A stretch of 64,000 nucleotides of DNA from DASQZK01 sp963764345 (GTDB lineage: Bacteria > Bacteroidota > Bacteroidia > Bacteroidales > GCA-2748055), in NCBI GenBank assembly GCA_963764345.1, contig CAVXSF010000013.1, positions 62,001-126,000 on the forward strand, written 5' to 3'. Every line of letters starts with the position of its first letter. Positions within the stretch are counted from its first letter, which is position 1. The translations under genes and the position numbers were made by a program. The notes below the pieces were generated by a model that saw nothing but the letters and a program-made list of their open reading frames with translations, searched no databases and was not told the origin of the DNA. Shown here in pieces: positions 38,223-48,793 of this stretch.

Positions 38223-38630
38223 TTACTCAGCTTTGAAAAGCTCCGTAAAGAAACCCGGTATTCCACCATCAAAAGCTTTGAAAAAATTTTCCGCATTTCC
38301 GGTAACCGGCACATCGGGCGTAAAACAGGGTGTATCCCTGTCTGTGATAATTGAGTTCTCCCGGGTTATAATGAAATCACGACTATCATAATACTTATTT
38401 ATATCGTGATGAACCGTATGGATCAATTTTATGGTTTCCTTGCATATTTCAAGGTAGCATGACCTTTTAGTCTGGTGCATCCTGACGGAAATGAATTCTT
38501 GCCTGATGCGTCTCCCGTATTTTTCCTTTAAAAAGGGAAGCATCTGCACGGCCTGGTACCGCTGATCCCTGAGTTCATTTATTCCTTTCTCAATCCTCGT
38601 GATTTTTTCGTTTGTAATCCTCTCACAGAT
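38223..38630 (-). CDS. Hypothetical protein, possibly 5'-truncated
   Basis: The frame is open from a TAA at about 38631 and reads ITNEKITRIEKGINELRDQR, then YQAVQMLPFLKEKYG, to a stop after TELFKAE. No ATG occurs before MLPFLKE; GTG just before it is possible, and the natural N-terminus may have been lost. Charged and helical, no signal. I do not recognise it. Confidence 0.4.
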   Translation of the reverse strand: MCERITNEKITRIEKGINELRDQRYQAVQMLPFLKEKYGRRIRQEFISVRMHQTKRSCYLEICKETIKLIHTVHHDINKYYDSRDFIITRENSIITDRDTPCFTPDVPVTGNAENFFKAFDGGIPGFFTELFKAE

Positions 38631-38811
38631 TTAAGAGGAGGGGTTGTGAACGAAACAATAAAGGAACAAACCCGCCGGGAACTCTCCTCCCGTTCCACCG
38701 TAGTGACTTGACCGGCCGGGTTATTCCATTCGTGGTTGCCGGTGCCATAGTCGGACACGATGTCATGGAGCCGGCATTTATTATCCCTTCGCGAAATGCA
38801 CGAAGAGTGGC

Positions 38812-40263
38812 TTAGTATTTCTCCAGCTGGTTCTCCACGGGCACCACGGTCTTTTCATGCTCTTCCAGTATCTTCCTGAACTCCGCAATGATCTCCGGAT
38901 GCTCCGCGGCGATATTGAATTTTTCCGAAGGATCAACACTGACATTATAGAGCAACGGCGGATCCTGCACGGTGGGCGTGCTTTCGATTTTCACTTCCGG
39001 ATCGGTATAGAGATGGGAGGTCCTGCTCCCGTATTCAAGCTGGGTGATGAAATGAACTTTGTAATCGCCCTTGCGGATGGCATACACTTTCTGGCCGCGG
39101 TAGTAAAAAACGGTGTTGCGCGGATCCTTCCCGGTGCCCAGCAGGACAGGTGAGATATCGTAACCGTCGTAAATGCGGTCATCGGGCAGTTTGATATCCG
39201 AGAGACTGCAGAAGGTGGGCAGCAGGTCCATGGTCGTTCCGGGATCCATCACCACTTGCGGCTTGATGGTTCCGGGCCACCAGAAAATGGCCGGTTCACG
39301 CATGCCGCCTTCGAAGGTGCCGCCTTTCGCTCCCTGCAGCAGGCCGGCAGAGCCTCCGTGCGTTTTGAAGATCTGCCACGGACCGTTATCCGATGTGAAG
39401 ACAACCAGGGTGTTTTCTGCCAGTCCTTCTTCTTTCAGGGCGTTCAGTATCTGTCCTACCGACCAGTCGATTTCCTCTACCACGTCACCATAGATGCCCG
39501 CAACCGATACATCCTTGAATTTCGCCGACCGGAACAACGGGATATGGGGCGATGAATAGGCCAGGTAAATAAGGAACGGCTTACCTTTAGCACTCCGGAT
39601 CTTATTAATAGCGTATTCGGAATACCGCCGGTTGAGGGTCCGCTGGTCGGCAGGCCGTTCAACAACTGAATCATTAAGCATCAACGGCACATTGTAAGCC
39701 TGCCACCGCTCTTCCTTAGCCAATGTAAAATAGTTCGTCGTATCGATCTTGTCCATATCATTGGAATACGGGATACCGTAATAGCTGTCGAAACCGTTGT
39801 CGGTGGGCAGATACGGGTGAAAATCTCCCAGGTGCCATTTCCCTATCGCTGTTGTTTGATAACCCTTTCCCTTGAGCAGTTCGGCGATGGTGATCTCACT
39901 CTGGGGCAATCCACCTTTTGAATCGGGGAAAAGAACCCTTCGTTTGTCACTGCACATGCCCGAACGGATGGGCAGCCTGCCGGTGATTAATCCTGCACGT
40001 GACGGGGTGCATACCGGGGCAGCCACATAAAAAGCGGTCCACTTCTGACCTTCAAAAGCCATCCGGTCCAGGTTTGGTGTTTTGATCCCGGGATTACCAT
40101 AGACACCGAGATCACCGTATCCCAGGTCGTCGGCAAACAGGATGATATAATTCGGAGGACCGTCCTTTTTTGCCGCGTCAGATTTTTGGGTACACTGTTG
40201 AGCCGGCAGTCCGGCAGTCAATATGCCTGTTATGGCAAACAGCCTGGTATAAATGCTTATCAT
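38812..40263 (-). CDS. Family S1 sulfatase
   Basis: 483 residues. The sulfatase signature C-x-P-S-R is VCTPSRAGLITGR with Cys85 as the residue oxidised to formylglycine. Metal-binding DDLGYGDLG (Asp45-Asp46) and the later FTSDNGPW block complete the S1 core. A hydrophobic N-terminus (MISIYTRLFAITGILTAGLP) with a Cys at residue 24 suggests export and possibly lipidation. Such enzymes remove sulfate esters from glycans, in line with the carbohydrate genes. A maturase (anSME) is not in the window. Confidence 0.95.
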   Translation of the reverse strand: MISIYTRLFAITGILTAGLPAQQCTQKSDAAKKDGPPNYIILFADDLGYGDLGVYGNPGIKTPNLDRMAFEGQKWTAFYVAAPVCTPSRAGLITGRLPIRSGMCSDKRRVLFPDSKGGLPQSEITIAELLKGKGYQTTAIGKWHLGDFHPYLPTDNGFDSYYGIPYSNDMDKIDTTNYFTLAKEERWQAYNVPLMLNDSVVERPADQRTLNRRYSEYAINKIRSAKGKPFLIYLAYSSPHIPLFRSAKFKDVSVAGIYGDVVEEIDWSVGQILNALKEEGLAENTLVVFTSDNGPWQIFKTHGGSAGLLQGAKGGTFEGGMREPAIFWWPGTIKPQVVMDPGTTMDLLPTFCSLSDIKLPDDRIYDGYDISPVLLGTGKDPRNTVFYYRGQKVYAIRKGDYKVHFITQLEYGSRTSHLYTDPEVKIESTPTVQDPPLLYNVSVDPSEKFNIAAEHPEIIAEFRKILEEHEKTVVPVENQLEKY

Positions 40264-40725
40264 TTTGATTTATTTTATGTCCGTTCGGTTTGATTTATCA
40301 ATGATTGATTATCTCGTGATTATTTGAAAACAAGAAAGAACGGAACAGCCAGTCAGCACCGTTCGCGGGCATTTATCCCTGCAATGGCCTTACAAAAGTC
40401 AGGATATGGGTAAATGTACAAATTTTCCAGAGAAGCGACTTTGATCCTTAGAATAAATTCCCGGAGATGGGGGAAGGGAGTAAGTGAGGAAGTAAGTGAG
40501 TTATGAAGTTATGGAGTGCGTAAATACCGACAGCTGACAGCAAAATAAGCTCTGTGTTAAACCTCTTAATCGGCCCCGATTTTTATTATCTGGGTCCACA
40601 GAGCCGAATCCCGATATCATCATCGGGAGCAAGACGTAACACAAAAAAAAGATCAGTGTGGTAGTGTAAAGAATTTTGTGTAAAGCTGGTGGCTGCGTCA
40701 AGGTTTAAAAAATCCGGAGCCATAA
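40264..40725. other. Intergenic region
   Basis: About 460 bases. A GTGAGGAAGTAAGTGAGTTA simple-sequence patch at about 40480-40505 resembles the patch at 37830. Nothing else was recognised. Confidence 0.4.
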
Positions 40726-41076
40726 AAAGCTCAAAGATTTATCATTGACAGCTTTCAAAATAGCAGGAAAGGATGGATGATTGATGATATTGTACCGGGA
40801 GACAGTGGGGAAGGAATTGAAACGTTTGTCTCAAATTCTTTCCGGTCTGTTGTATACCCGAATCCGTCGGATGATCAGGTTGAAATTGATTTTTCAAATC
40901 CGGGACATCCGGAACGTGTTATTGAAATATATAATCTGCCGGGAAGACGGGTATACAAATCAACCGTTGACAATGGAATTATAAAATTAACCAAAAATGA
41001 CGCCGGAGGAGAAGGATCATATATTTACAAAATAGAACAAGGACAACACTCGTTTGGTAAGTTCATATTCAAATAG
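40726..41076 (+). pseudogene. Orphan C-terminal end of a T9SS-exported protein
   Basis: After a TAA at 40723-40725, the frame reads RFIIDSFQNSRKGWMIDDI, the end of an immune-inhibitor-A or MAM-like beta-sandwich (GWxIDDI is a common mark). A complete T9SS sorting domain follows (VYPNPSDDQVEIDFSNPG...YNLPGRRVYKS...GSYIYKIEQG). The catalytic or main body of the protein is missing. It is a relic of a deleted secreted protein, probably not expressed. Confidence 0.6.
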
Positions 41077-41332
41077 CCGGGGGATTTAGTGAGCGACAGA
41101 AGCCACCGGAATATTGACTATTTTGAAGTTTAATATTTTTTATTTCATTGAAAATCACCAATGAATTAGTTCCGGAAACGCTAACGATAAATGATCTTTT
41201 TAGTTCGAACGAACAAAATAGTTATGGCACTTGTTTAAATGCGTCTGACAGGACAAAAATGGTTCTAGATGCCATGTTAGAAATTAGGTGTATTTGAAAA
41301 GTCGAATGAAGTGCAAATTAAAACTAAATGTC

Positions 41333-41605
41333 ATGCCTAAGTATGTAATAGAAAGAGAAATCCCGGGAGTAGGAAAATTTACAGCTGAACAATTGAAAGC
41401 AATTTCACAAACTTCTTGCGGGGTAATAGAAAAAATGGGCCCTCAGATTCAGTGGGTTCATAGCTATGTCACAAATGACAAAATCTATTGCGTTTACAAT
41501 GCACCAAACGAAGAAATGATTCGTGAACATGCAAAACAAGGTGGATTTCCTGCAAATTCAGTCAGTAGGGTTTCAGCAATCATAGATCCTGTAACTGCTG
41601 AATAA
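41333..41605 (+). CDS. DUF4242 small cytosolic protein
   Basis: 90 residues if started at the ATG at 41333, the start that gives the family N-terminus MPKYVIEREIPGVG. The remainder (SCGVIEKMGPQIQWVHSYVT, then IYCVYNAPNEEMIREHAKQG) matches DUF4242/SCO4226-type nickel-binding ferredoxin-like proteins, which may act as dimers. The longer upstream reading frame adds a basic stretch that is probably untranslated. Function in this organism is unknown. Confidence 0.8.
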   Translation: MPKYVIEREIPGVGKFTAEQLKAISQTSCGVIEKMGPQIQWVHSYVTNDKIYCVYNAPNEEMIREHAKQGGFPANSVSRVSAIIDPVTAE

Positions 41606-41975
41606 TTGTTAGTCAAAAAATCATTGGAATCCGGTGAACCCAAATGGTGTTGCAATTTCAATTGTACCCGGCTAATACTTCACCATCCGAGTAACCTTAT
41701 CCCAATAGGTAAACCCTTTTTTGACAGGGGCCTCAAGTAAAACATACCCAGATTATATTCTCCGCATATTGCTTCCTGGTGCCTGATCCTGATAATATTA
41801 TAATCTTGTGTAATTAAACAGACACCTTTCTTACCGGTTTACTGAACCCAAACTTTAACTTTTGCGCCCGGGACCGAAATCACCTTTTATTAAGTGGACT
41901 TCGATATCGGCAGTATGGCTATTGTTCAGAGGTTGCTGCAAAACTTCATTTGAAGATTCAATTTAAGATTTTTCC
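41606..41975. other. Intergenic region
   Basis: About 370 bases. A minus-strand open frame (41690-41840) has weakly protein-like composition but no recognisable domain. Nothing firm. Confidence 0.35.
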
Positions 41976-42167
41976 GTGAATCACCCGGTGATCCTGCCAA
42001 TAAATTCCGGGGTTAAGTATCCGGATGAATTCCCTGATGAAGTGTGTAATCCTTCCAAAGATCATGTTATCGTCTTTCCAAATCCTGCCAGCGACAGGAT
42101 CACCATCAGGTTTCCGGAAGATTTCAATGCAGAATTTGACAGTTCAATGACATTAACGTCGGCATAA
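41976..42167 (+). pseudogene. Truncated T9SS sorting-domain fragment
   Basis: 63 codons from a GTG. The central VIVFPNPASDRITIRFPEDF is the opening of a type A sorting domain, after which the frame ends (TSA, stop) before the LYxxxG and GxYxVK parts. It is a broken end of a secreted protein gene, the second such relic in 1.5 kb. Confidence 0.6.
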
Positions 42168-42178
42168 GGAATCAGTAC

Positions 42179-43087
42179 TCATTGCCGGTAAAAAACTGAA
42201 TCGATACATTGCCCGTATCCGGCAAAAATGCCATAGCCATTATTGATATTCGAAAAAACGGAAACGGGTTCAACAAACAATGAAAAATCAATAGCAAAAC
42301 TTTGGTCAGCATATGACTTAGCATATAAATAATATTCTTCGCTTATGGTACAAAGATTTATATAGGCCATTAAATTATTAAAAGACGCCGGATCGGTACC
42401 GCCAATTTTCTGCGCAAAATAGATGTCTCTCTCAATGGTGTCGCCTTCCATTAATTCATCGGAAAAAAACAATTTACCCGTATACGGTACGATAATACCC
42501 TGACCCTGGCCAAAGTCCCGTACCTTACCATATGTTTTAACAGAATCTACAATAGTACTGTCGATATCATATTCGTAACGCGTGCCCGCCCATACCATGT
42601 ATAACAAATAATAATTGGCGGTATTTTCAATATCCTGAAATTTTAACCTTATGTGCCTGACCAGCTTACCTGAAATTTTATCCACATATGAAGAAGTATC
42701 TACTGAGAAATGCTTTACATTCACAGGTATTCGCGAAACATCTGTTGTAGCCGTTGACAGTCCCGGGACTTCCACTTTCAGTTTATAAGGTATGCTAATT
42801 CCAGGAATGATCTTATCAGAAACATAGTCGCCCCCGATAAGCCATCTTAGTGTGTCGAGGAAAATATCATCATCGTAGAGCAATACACAGGCATTATCGA
42901 TGAAATCAACAGTGTCTCCATCAGTAGATGGCTGGTCTGAAGAAATATTTACATGAAGATATTCTTCGTTATTGAAAAAGCTATTGATCACTATTTTTTT
43001 CTCTTTCTGCGATAATTTAATATCAATTTCTTTTTCGCAGGACGAAATCAGAAACAGGCAAGCCATCAGAAACAGAATAGTTCTCAT
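42179..43087 (-). CDS. DUF4249 outer-membrane lipoprotein
   Basis: 302 residues with a lipoprotein signal (MRTILFLMACLFLISSC) then EKEIDIKLSQKEKKIVINSF, the normal DUF4249 beginning. DUF4249 proteins accompany TonB receptors in FecIR-type loci and probably help to bind the ligand. The start codon is two bases after the receptor stop, indicating translational coupling. The coding sequence is intact. Confidence 0.9.
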   Translation of the reverse strand: MRTILFLMACLFLISSCEKEIDIKLSQKEKKIVINSFFNNEEYLHVNISSDQPSTDGDTVDFIDNACVLLYDDDIFLDTLRWLIGGDYVSDKIIPGISIPYKLKVEVPGLSTATTDVSRIPVNVKHFSVDTSSYVDKISGKLVRHIRLKFQDIENTANYYLLYMVWAGTRYEYDIDSTIVDSVKTYGKVRDFGQGQGIIVPYTGKLFFSDELMEGDTIERDIYFAQKIGGTDPASFNNLMAYINLCTISEEYYLYAKSYADQSFAIDFSLFVEPVSVFSNINNGYGIFAGYGQCIDSVFYRQ

Positions 43088-43089
43088 CC

Positions 43090-45686
43090 TTAAAATTTAA
43101 AACTGTACGTGAAATATGGTATTATCTGGTATAAACTTATTTGGTACAGGGCTTTTTTATTTGCGAACAGCCCGGAATCGTCCCAATAGATCCAAAGGGC
43201 ATTTTTTCTGTTGTACACATTATAGGCACCAAAACTCCAGGTCCTGGTAATTCTTCTTTTTCTCTTTATGAAAATTGATTCCGATATCCATTCTGTGATA
43301 ATCGGGCATCCTGTAATTATTCCTTCTTCCGTAAACCTGGATATGAGGTTTTTGAAAGCCCCGGAGACCTTCTTCAAGCGCAAAATTTGAAATGTACTTT
43401 TCCGTCGACAAACTTATGGCATTACCTGTTCCAAAAACCCAGGTTCCGCTCAAATCAATCCTGTCGTTAAATTTATGCATCACCACTAAGCTGATATCAT
43501 TTCTCCGGTCGTATTTGTAAGGAAACTTCTGGTTAAAACTGATCCCGTTAAATTTACGCCAGGAGTGTGACCATGTGTATGCCAGCCACCCTGTAGTTTT
43601 TCCTGTATTTTTCCTTGCCATAAACTCAATGCCATATGCCCATCCTTTTCCCTGCACTATATCTTCTAAAAAATTGGTGTTGGGGTATGCCCCCTCCTTA
43701 AATGCTTTTACATTTTTCATGTTTTTATAGAAGCCTTCCACTCCAAAACTATAGGCGTTTGATGGCTGATAGTCCATCCCAAAAGAATAATTCCAGGACT
43801 CCACAGGTTTGAGGGAATCTGTGGAGGGTACCCATAAATCGATGGGTAAAGAAATACTTGAATAGGAATTGGTCTGCAGGTATTGCACCATCTTGGAAAC
43901 TGAAGCTTTAAAAGCAAAGTTTGCCCGGGGAGAATATTTTGCTGAAATACGGGGCTCCAAATGAGAATAATATTTTCTTTCCGGTTCGGAATAAGGAATA
44001 ATGAAATCCAATATTAGCATCTACTTTTTGGCCAATGCTTATATCATCTTCAAAATACAAAAAAGCTTCGTGGCCGGTAATACGGACCGTGTTTGAGGTA
44101 TCCCTGCCCGGATCATTTTTTTGCGTGAAAGAAGAGGGCACAAAAGAATGGTGATAATAACCTGTGCCAAATTTTATTATATGATTATGATTTGGGAAAT
44201 AATCAAAATCTACCTTACCACTCAGGTCATAGATCCCGTTCAGAAACTCCAGTGAGTTATTGGTTACATCCTTGTTTGCCCCAATATATTCAGTGGCTTT
44301 GTTTTCATTTTTTAACGAAAAACGATAATTTGAATAGGATATGGTTGTGTTGGTAAACAGCTTATTGTTCACCACGTAATTCCATCGTAAATTGGTCGTA
44401 ATATTACCCCATTTCAGCTCATAAAGAGTATTAACCCTGGCACTATCCTCACTCATTGCCTGAGTGTAATGAAAAACATCATTTCCCAAATATGAACTTA
44501 GAAAAAGTCTGCTTTTATCAGAAAACCGGTGGTTTATTTTCATATTCAAATCGTAGAAGTAATAACCATATTCACTTGTCAGGCCATCTCTTCTGGTGGT
44601 TAGAAATGGCCTGGCCAGCAGATCAAGATATGTCCGTCGCCCGGAGATAATAAAAGATGTGTTTTCGTTTTTTATGGGTCCTTCAAAAGTAAATTTAGAA
44701 GAGATCAGCCCGATTGAGCCTTCACCTTTAAATTCTTTATTGTTCCCTTCTTTCATGTTAATGTCTATAACAGACGAAGCCCTGCCTCCGTACCTTGCCG
44801 GAAAACCGCTTTTATACAAAGTGACATCTTTAATGGCATTAGAATTAAACACTGAGAAAAACCCAAAAAGGTGGTTTACATTGTACACCGGCACACCATC
44901 CAGAATAATCAGGTTTTGATCTGCGCCTCCGCCCCTGACAACCAAACCACTTGAACCTTCGGTACCCGACTGCACGCCAGGCAATAACTGTAATGACTTA
45001 AGCACGTCTACCTCGCCAAGAAGCGCCGGTATTTGATTTACTTCCTTTGATGTGACCTTTATTACACTAAGCTGCGACCTCGTATTGTACTCCCTTTTTT
45101 TAGCTTCAATTTTCACCTCTTCTATTTCTGCAGAAGGAACAAGTTTTATAAGCACAATTGTGTCAGATTTAAGATCAATATCCTGCTCATACTGCTTATA
45201 GCCAACATAGGATGCCACCAGGTGAACAGGACCTTCTGTCAATGTTAAACTATAAAAACCATACTTATTTGATATTGTGCCAATAAGGTTGTGTTCATTA
45301 TAAACACTTGCCCCTAATAACTTTTCACCACTTGAGTTATCTTCAACATAACCACTTATGGTATACCTGACTTTTGGTTTCTGTGGCGTAAGGATTACTA
45401 AATCGTTGTATATAGTATACTCGATTTGAGCTTCCTCACCTAGCTTTCTCAGAATTTCATGCAGGGATAAATTTGTGCTTTTAAAAATCACAGATTGCTT
45501 CAGAGGTAAATTTTTATCATTGTACGAAAAGTTTACAGCATACTTGTTATGCAGCTCATTAAGCAATTGGTCGATGGTTAAAACATGATTTGAAATCTGG
45601 ATTCTTTTCTCCATATTAATTTCCTGGGCAATTAGAACAGGACCCATAAATACCTTGATAAAGAATATAGCATAGAATACTAACAT
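43090..45686 (-). pseudogene. TonB-dependent receptor with STN domain, broken by two frameshifts
   Basis: The upstream frame (45686-43908) carries a signal peptide, an STN signalling domain (LTIDQLLNELHNKYAVNFSY), a CarboxypepD_reg-like domain (YTISGYVEDNSSGEKLLGAS) and the plug (QLLPGVQSGTEGSSGLVVRG...DGVPVYNVNHLFGF). The barrel continues in a second frame (about 43985-43220) and a third (about 43270-43090, FGAYNVYNRKNALWIYW). Each switch is repaired by deleting one A in an A/G run. Joined length is about 860 residues. The STN domain indicates signalling to the FecR and ECF sigma factor encoded upstream. Confidence 0.88.
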
Positions 45687-45776
45687 ATAACCGCCAATTT
45701 ATCAGCTCTCTTATTGAAATATTCATATGCCTTTTCTTAGAATTGATATTTTCTGTTTGAAGCGTTCAACACCTTA

Positions 45777-46757
45777 TCACTTTCCCAGGGTTAAAATGAC
45801 AGCAGTGTCAGAATATTGATATTGAATATTTAATGTTAGTTTCATAATATCCAGGACCTCTCCCAGCTTTTTATTGTCATAATTGGCCGTGAGATTAATT
45901 GGCTTTAACGCTTCGCTGCCTAAATAAACTTTTGTTTTATAATGTTTGCTGAGTATTTTACAAACCTCTTCAAGGGGCGTTTTACTAAATGAGAGTTTCC
46001 CGGTTTTCCACGCCAGGAAATTTATATTCCGGTTCAGTTGTTTCTCCACACCCTGGTTATATTCTGAAAATAAACCTATCTCTCCTTTTTTAAGTACTAC
46101 CCTTTTGTTTTTGTTTTCAATGCCGGATAAAGCAACAATTCCTGTAACAACAGTTACCTGGACATCACCCGACGGTTCGGATTTAACATTAAAAGATGTC
46201 CCCAATACTTTTGTTACTGAATTTCCTGCGTGGACAATAAATGGTTTTCTTCTATTATGTTCCACCTCAAAAAAGGCCTCACCCTCTAAATACACTTCCC
46301 TGGCTTTTGCATTGAACTCCTTCGGATATCGGATATCCGAAGCTACATTGAGCCATAACACCGTACCATCATTCAGTTGCACTTTCCGAACATTGTCACT
46401 TAGGTTTTTCACTTCCTGCCACCCGGTTTTCGTCATTAGAACTTTAGCGTACAGTTGGTAGACAATAAAACCAAATGAGAGTGCAAGAACAAGAATTGCC
46501 GCAATTCGCTGAAATCTGGTGGTCAGTATTTTTAGTTTCTGTTTATTATTTCCGGTATGATTCCTGGTTTCCGGATTTACCCGCATCCATGCTTTTTCAA
46601 AATCAGGATCTTCACTATTATGAACACCTGCTTTTTCCCAGACATATTTTATCCTTTTAAATTCGTCCTTGTTTTTTTCAATCCACTTCTCTACTTCGCC
46701 CTTATCATAGTCTTTGTCATTATGATTCAGGAAAGCAATTATCTTGTCTTTGTCCAT
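45777..46757 (-). CDS. fecR: FecR-family anti-sigma factor
   Basis: 326 residues. The N-terminal cytosolic part (MDKDKIIAFLNHNDKDYDKG...WEKAGVHNSEDPDFEKAW) is followed by one membrane helix (about 86-106, AAILVLALSFGFIVYQL). The periplasmic FecR domain has NDGTVLWLNVASDIRYP, FVHAGNSV-like and VLGTSFNVKS motifs and a C-terminal STN-like DUF4974 region (LSFSKTPLEEVCKILSKHYK). It transmits the receptor signal to the sigma factor encoded upstream. Distance to the receptor gene is 90 bases. Confidence 0.93.
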   Translation of the reverse strand: MDKDKIIAFLNHNDKDYDKGEVEKWIEKNKDEFKRIKYVWEKAGVHNSEDPDFEKAWMRVNPETRNHTGNNKQKLKILTTRFQRIAAILVLALSFGFIVYQLYAKVLMTKTGWQEVKNLSDNVRKVQLNDGTVLWLNVASDIRYPKEFNAKAREVYLEGEAFFEVEHNRRKPFIVHAGNSVTKVLGTSFNVKSEPSGDVQVTVVTGIVALSGIENKNKRVVLKKGEIGLFSEYNQGVEKQLNRNINFLAWKTGKLSFSKTPLEEVCKILSKHYKTKVYLGSEALKPINLTANYDNKKLGEVLDIMKLTLNIQYQYSDTAVILTLGK

Positions 46758-46883
46758 TTTAATTGATTTTAAGGGAAAAATAGACCCTTACTATATATGA
46801 CAGGATTTTTTCTTTGGAGGGGGATGACCGGGATAAATATTTTTCAGGTCATTGGTCAAAGGAGAATTCAAACTATGGATTAA

Positions 46884-47441
46884 TTACAATGGTATCTGAT
46901 CCCAATGTTTGTTAAGAAAGGTCTTAATCTTTTTTATCGCTTCACTTATCTGAGACTTAACGGTTTCTTTTGATACATCCAAAGCGTCAGCTATTTCCTG
47001 GTATGTCATTTCTGAATTTCTTGATAAATGGAACATTTCTTTGCACCTGGGAGGAAGGGATGAAACGGCCTTTTGAATCAAATTATCAAGTTCTTCCAAT
47101 TCAAGTGGCTGATCAGTAATTAATATATGGTTTTCACTGTCCGCACTGTCAAAATTTACAAAATTGATGTTGTTGATCTTGCTTTTCAGGTAGTTTATTG
47201 ATCTGTTTTTTACCGATGTAAATAAATACGATTTTATTGATTTTTCAATAATCAAAACATCCCTGTTCTCCCATAAGGCAATAAAAACATCCTGCACAAC
47301 TTCTTCGGCAACTTCTCTGTTCTCAAGGAATTTACGGGCAAAAAAATACAGATCTCCATAGTATAGCTCAAATAAGTGTTTATAAGCCTCTACATTGTCA
47401 TTCCTTATCTGGGACAGTAAATGTTTATCTGTTGTCTGCAT
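46884..47441 (-). CDS. ECF sigma-70 factor (FecI-like)
   Basis: 185 residues. Region 2 is YKHLFELYYGDLYFFARKFL...VVQDVFIALWENRD, region 4 is LPPRCKEMFHLSRNSEMTYQ then EIADALDVSKETVKSQI, the helix-turn-helix that reads the -35 box. It belongs to the Bacteroidota ECF group that pairs with FecR and SusC/FecA-type receptors. It heads the minus-strand unit sigma, FecR, receptor, DUF4249, whose expression it probably controls. Confidence 0.95.
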   Translation of the reverse strand: MQTTDKHLLSQIRNDNVEAYKHLFELYYGDLYFFARKFLENREVAEEVVQDVFIALWENRDVLIIEKSIKSYLFTSVKNRSINYLKSKINNINFVNFDSADSENHILITDQPLELEELDNLIQKAVSSLPPRCKEMFHLSRNSEMTYQEIADALDVSKETVKSQISEAIKKIKTFLNKHWDQIPL

Positions 47442-47808
47442 AAATCGATTTAAGCTTCAAGGCTTTTTTATTAATGCATTGTCCGGAAAGCTCAAAAAAT
47501 CTGAATCAGCAATATCAGCCAAAGCCTTGTTTTCAAAATATATTCAAAAGAATTCCCGTGGCTCTGCAGTTTTTATAATTGTCAATTCTTCCAAATATAG
47601 CACTTTCAGCAGTATGATTTATGACCGGGTGTTATGCGCAGATGCAGAAAAAATCGGTATCTGCATTTTTTCCGTTGTTACAAATCTTATACGTACATAA
47701 CGTTTTTCACCTTGCATTAAACAGAAAACGTAAAAAAATTGGTTTAAAGCGCTATTCAAACACAGTTTTTTAATAACTTACCTATCAGATAATCAATTCC
47801 ATACAACC
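47442..47808. other. Divergent promoter region of the sigma factor
   Basis: About 370 AT-rich bases between the sigma gene and the Ig-like lipoprotein gene. It probably holds promoters in both directions; no exact consensus was found. Nothing else. Confidence 0.4.
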
Positions 47809-48581
47809 ATGACTAAAAGCTCAATAATTCAGGCCCTGGTTTTTATTGTTGCTCCTTGCTTTCTGCCCGCCTGCGAGGATAGTGAAACAGATAAAAACTC
47901 AGCACCCACTGCTAATATTCATTCTCCCACAGATGGCGCAGTTTTTCAGGCTTCGTCAAACATTCTTTTTCTGGGTTTTGGAAACGATGCAGAAGATGGT
48001 TATATAGATGGAAACGCGCTAACATGGACTTCCAGCATTGACGGAACTATAGGAACAGACACTTTGTGTTATGCAAGCCTGTCGGTAGGTGAACATGTCA
48101 TTGTTTTAACAGCCACAGATAACGATCAGGCTACCGGCAAAGACTCTGTCGTATTACAATAGAACCAGGGGGTGTCGGTAACTATGACCTTTCAGGAAAC
48201 TGGAATTACGTCACCTCAGAAAACTGGGTTAGTGGTGTATGCCCGGCAGGGACAGATGCAAGCGGCACCCTAACTATTACACAGGCAGATAGTACCGCCA
48301 CCATGGTAATAAACTCGGGGATGGTTTGTGACCCGGCTTCATTGTGCAGTTATGTTGGTACCGTGGATGGAAATGTATATACATTCACCAACTCGGCCGT
48401 AGTGGATGATGAAGGTGGAGAGGCTTCTAATACTATTGTACTAACAGTTACATCTGCTACAGCGGCTGCAGGCAATGATATCTCCAGCTATATACTCAAT
48501 GATTTTTCCTGTTCCTGGGGATTTAATATTTCTTTGACGAAAGAATTCAAGATACAAACCGGACAGATCCTCAATGATTAA
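47809..48581 (+). pseudogene. Ig-like lipoprotein broken by a one-base deletion
   Basis: The first frame (47809-48162) gives a lipoprotein signal (MTKSSIIQALVFIVAPCFLPAC) and an Ig/PKD-like domain (NIHSPTDGAVFQASSNILFL...HVIVLTATDNDQ). It stops at VVLQ. The next frame continues the sense as ITIEPGGVGNYDLSGNWNYV...NSGMVCDPASLCSYVG and runs to 48581. One missing base near 48152 (GTCGT|ATTACA) explains the break. It is a surface protein of unknown role. Confidence 0.7.
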
Positions 48582-48681
48582 AATCCAAAGGAGCATATGA
48601 AACCCACATAATGGATGACAAAAGGGAAGGAGATTACTTCAAGCCGTATTAAAGGTTTATTTACCAAGGCCTGTTGCCGTC

Positions 48682-48771
48682 ATGAGAACCTTTGTTTTGA
48701 CCGGTTTTTTTTTCTTAACCCTGGCGATGCCGTGCCGTTTTTCCGGACAGGTCACCATCAGTAGCAGGTAA
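48682..48771 (+). pseudogene. Isolated signal-peptide stub
   Basis: MRTFVLTGFFFLTLAMPCRF followed by SGQVTISSR and a stop: a normal exported-protein start with no mature part (29 codons). It is probably the head of a deleted or interrupted secreted protein. It ends 20 bases before the convergent cassette at 48794. Confidence 0.5.
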
Positions 48772-48793
48772 ACCGCAAGGATCCCACCCATCC

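Noticed and set aside
47395..47700. 101-codon plus-strand frame over the sigma-factor start.
   Set aside because: It overlaps the divergent sigma factor gene and has no homologous features.
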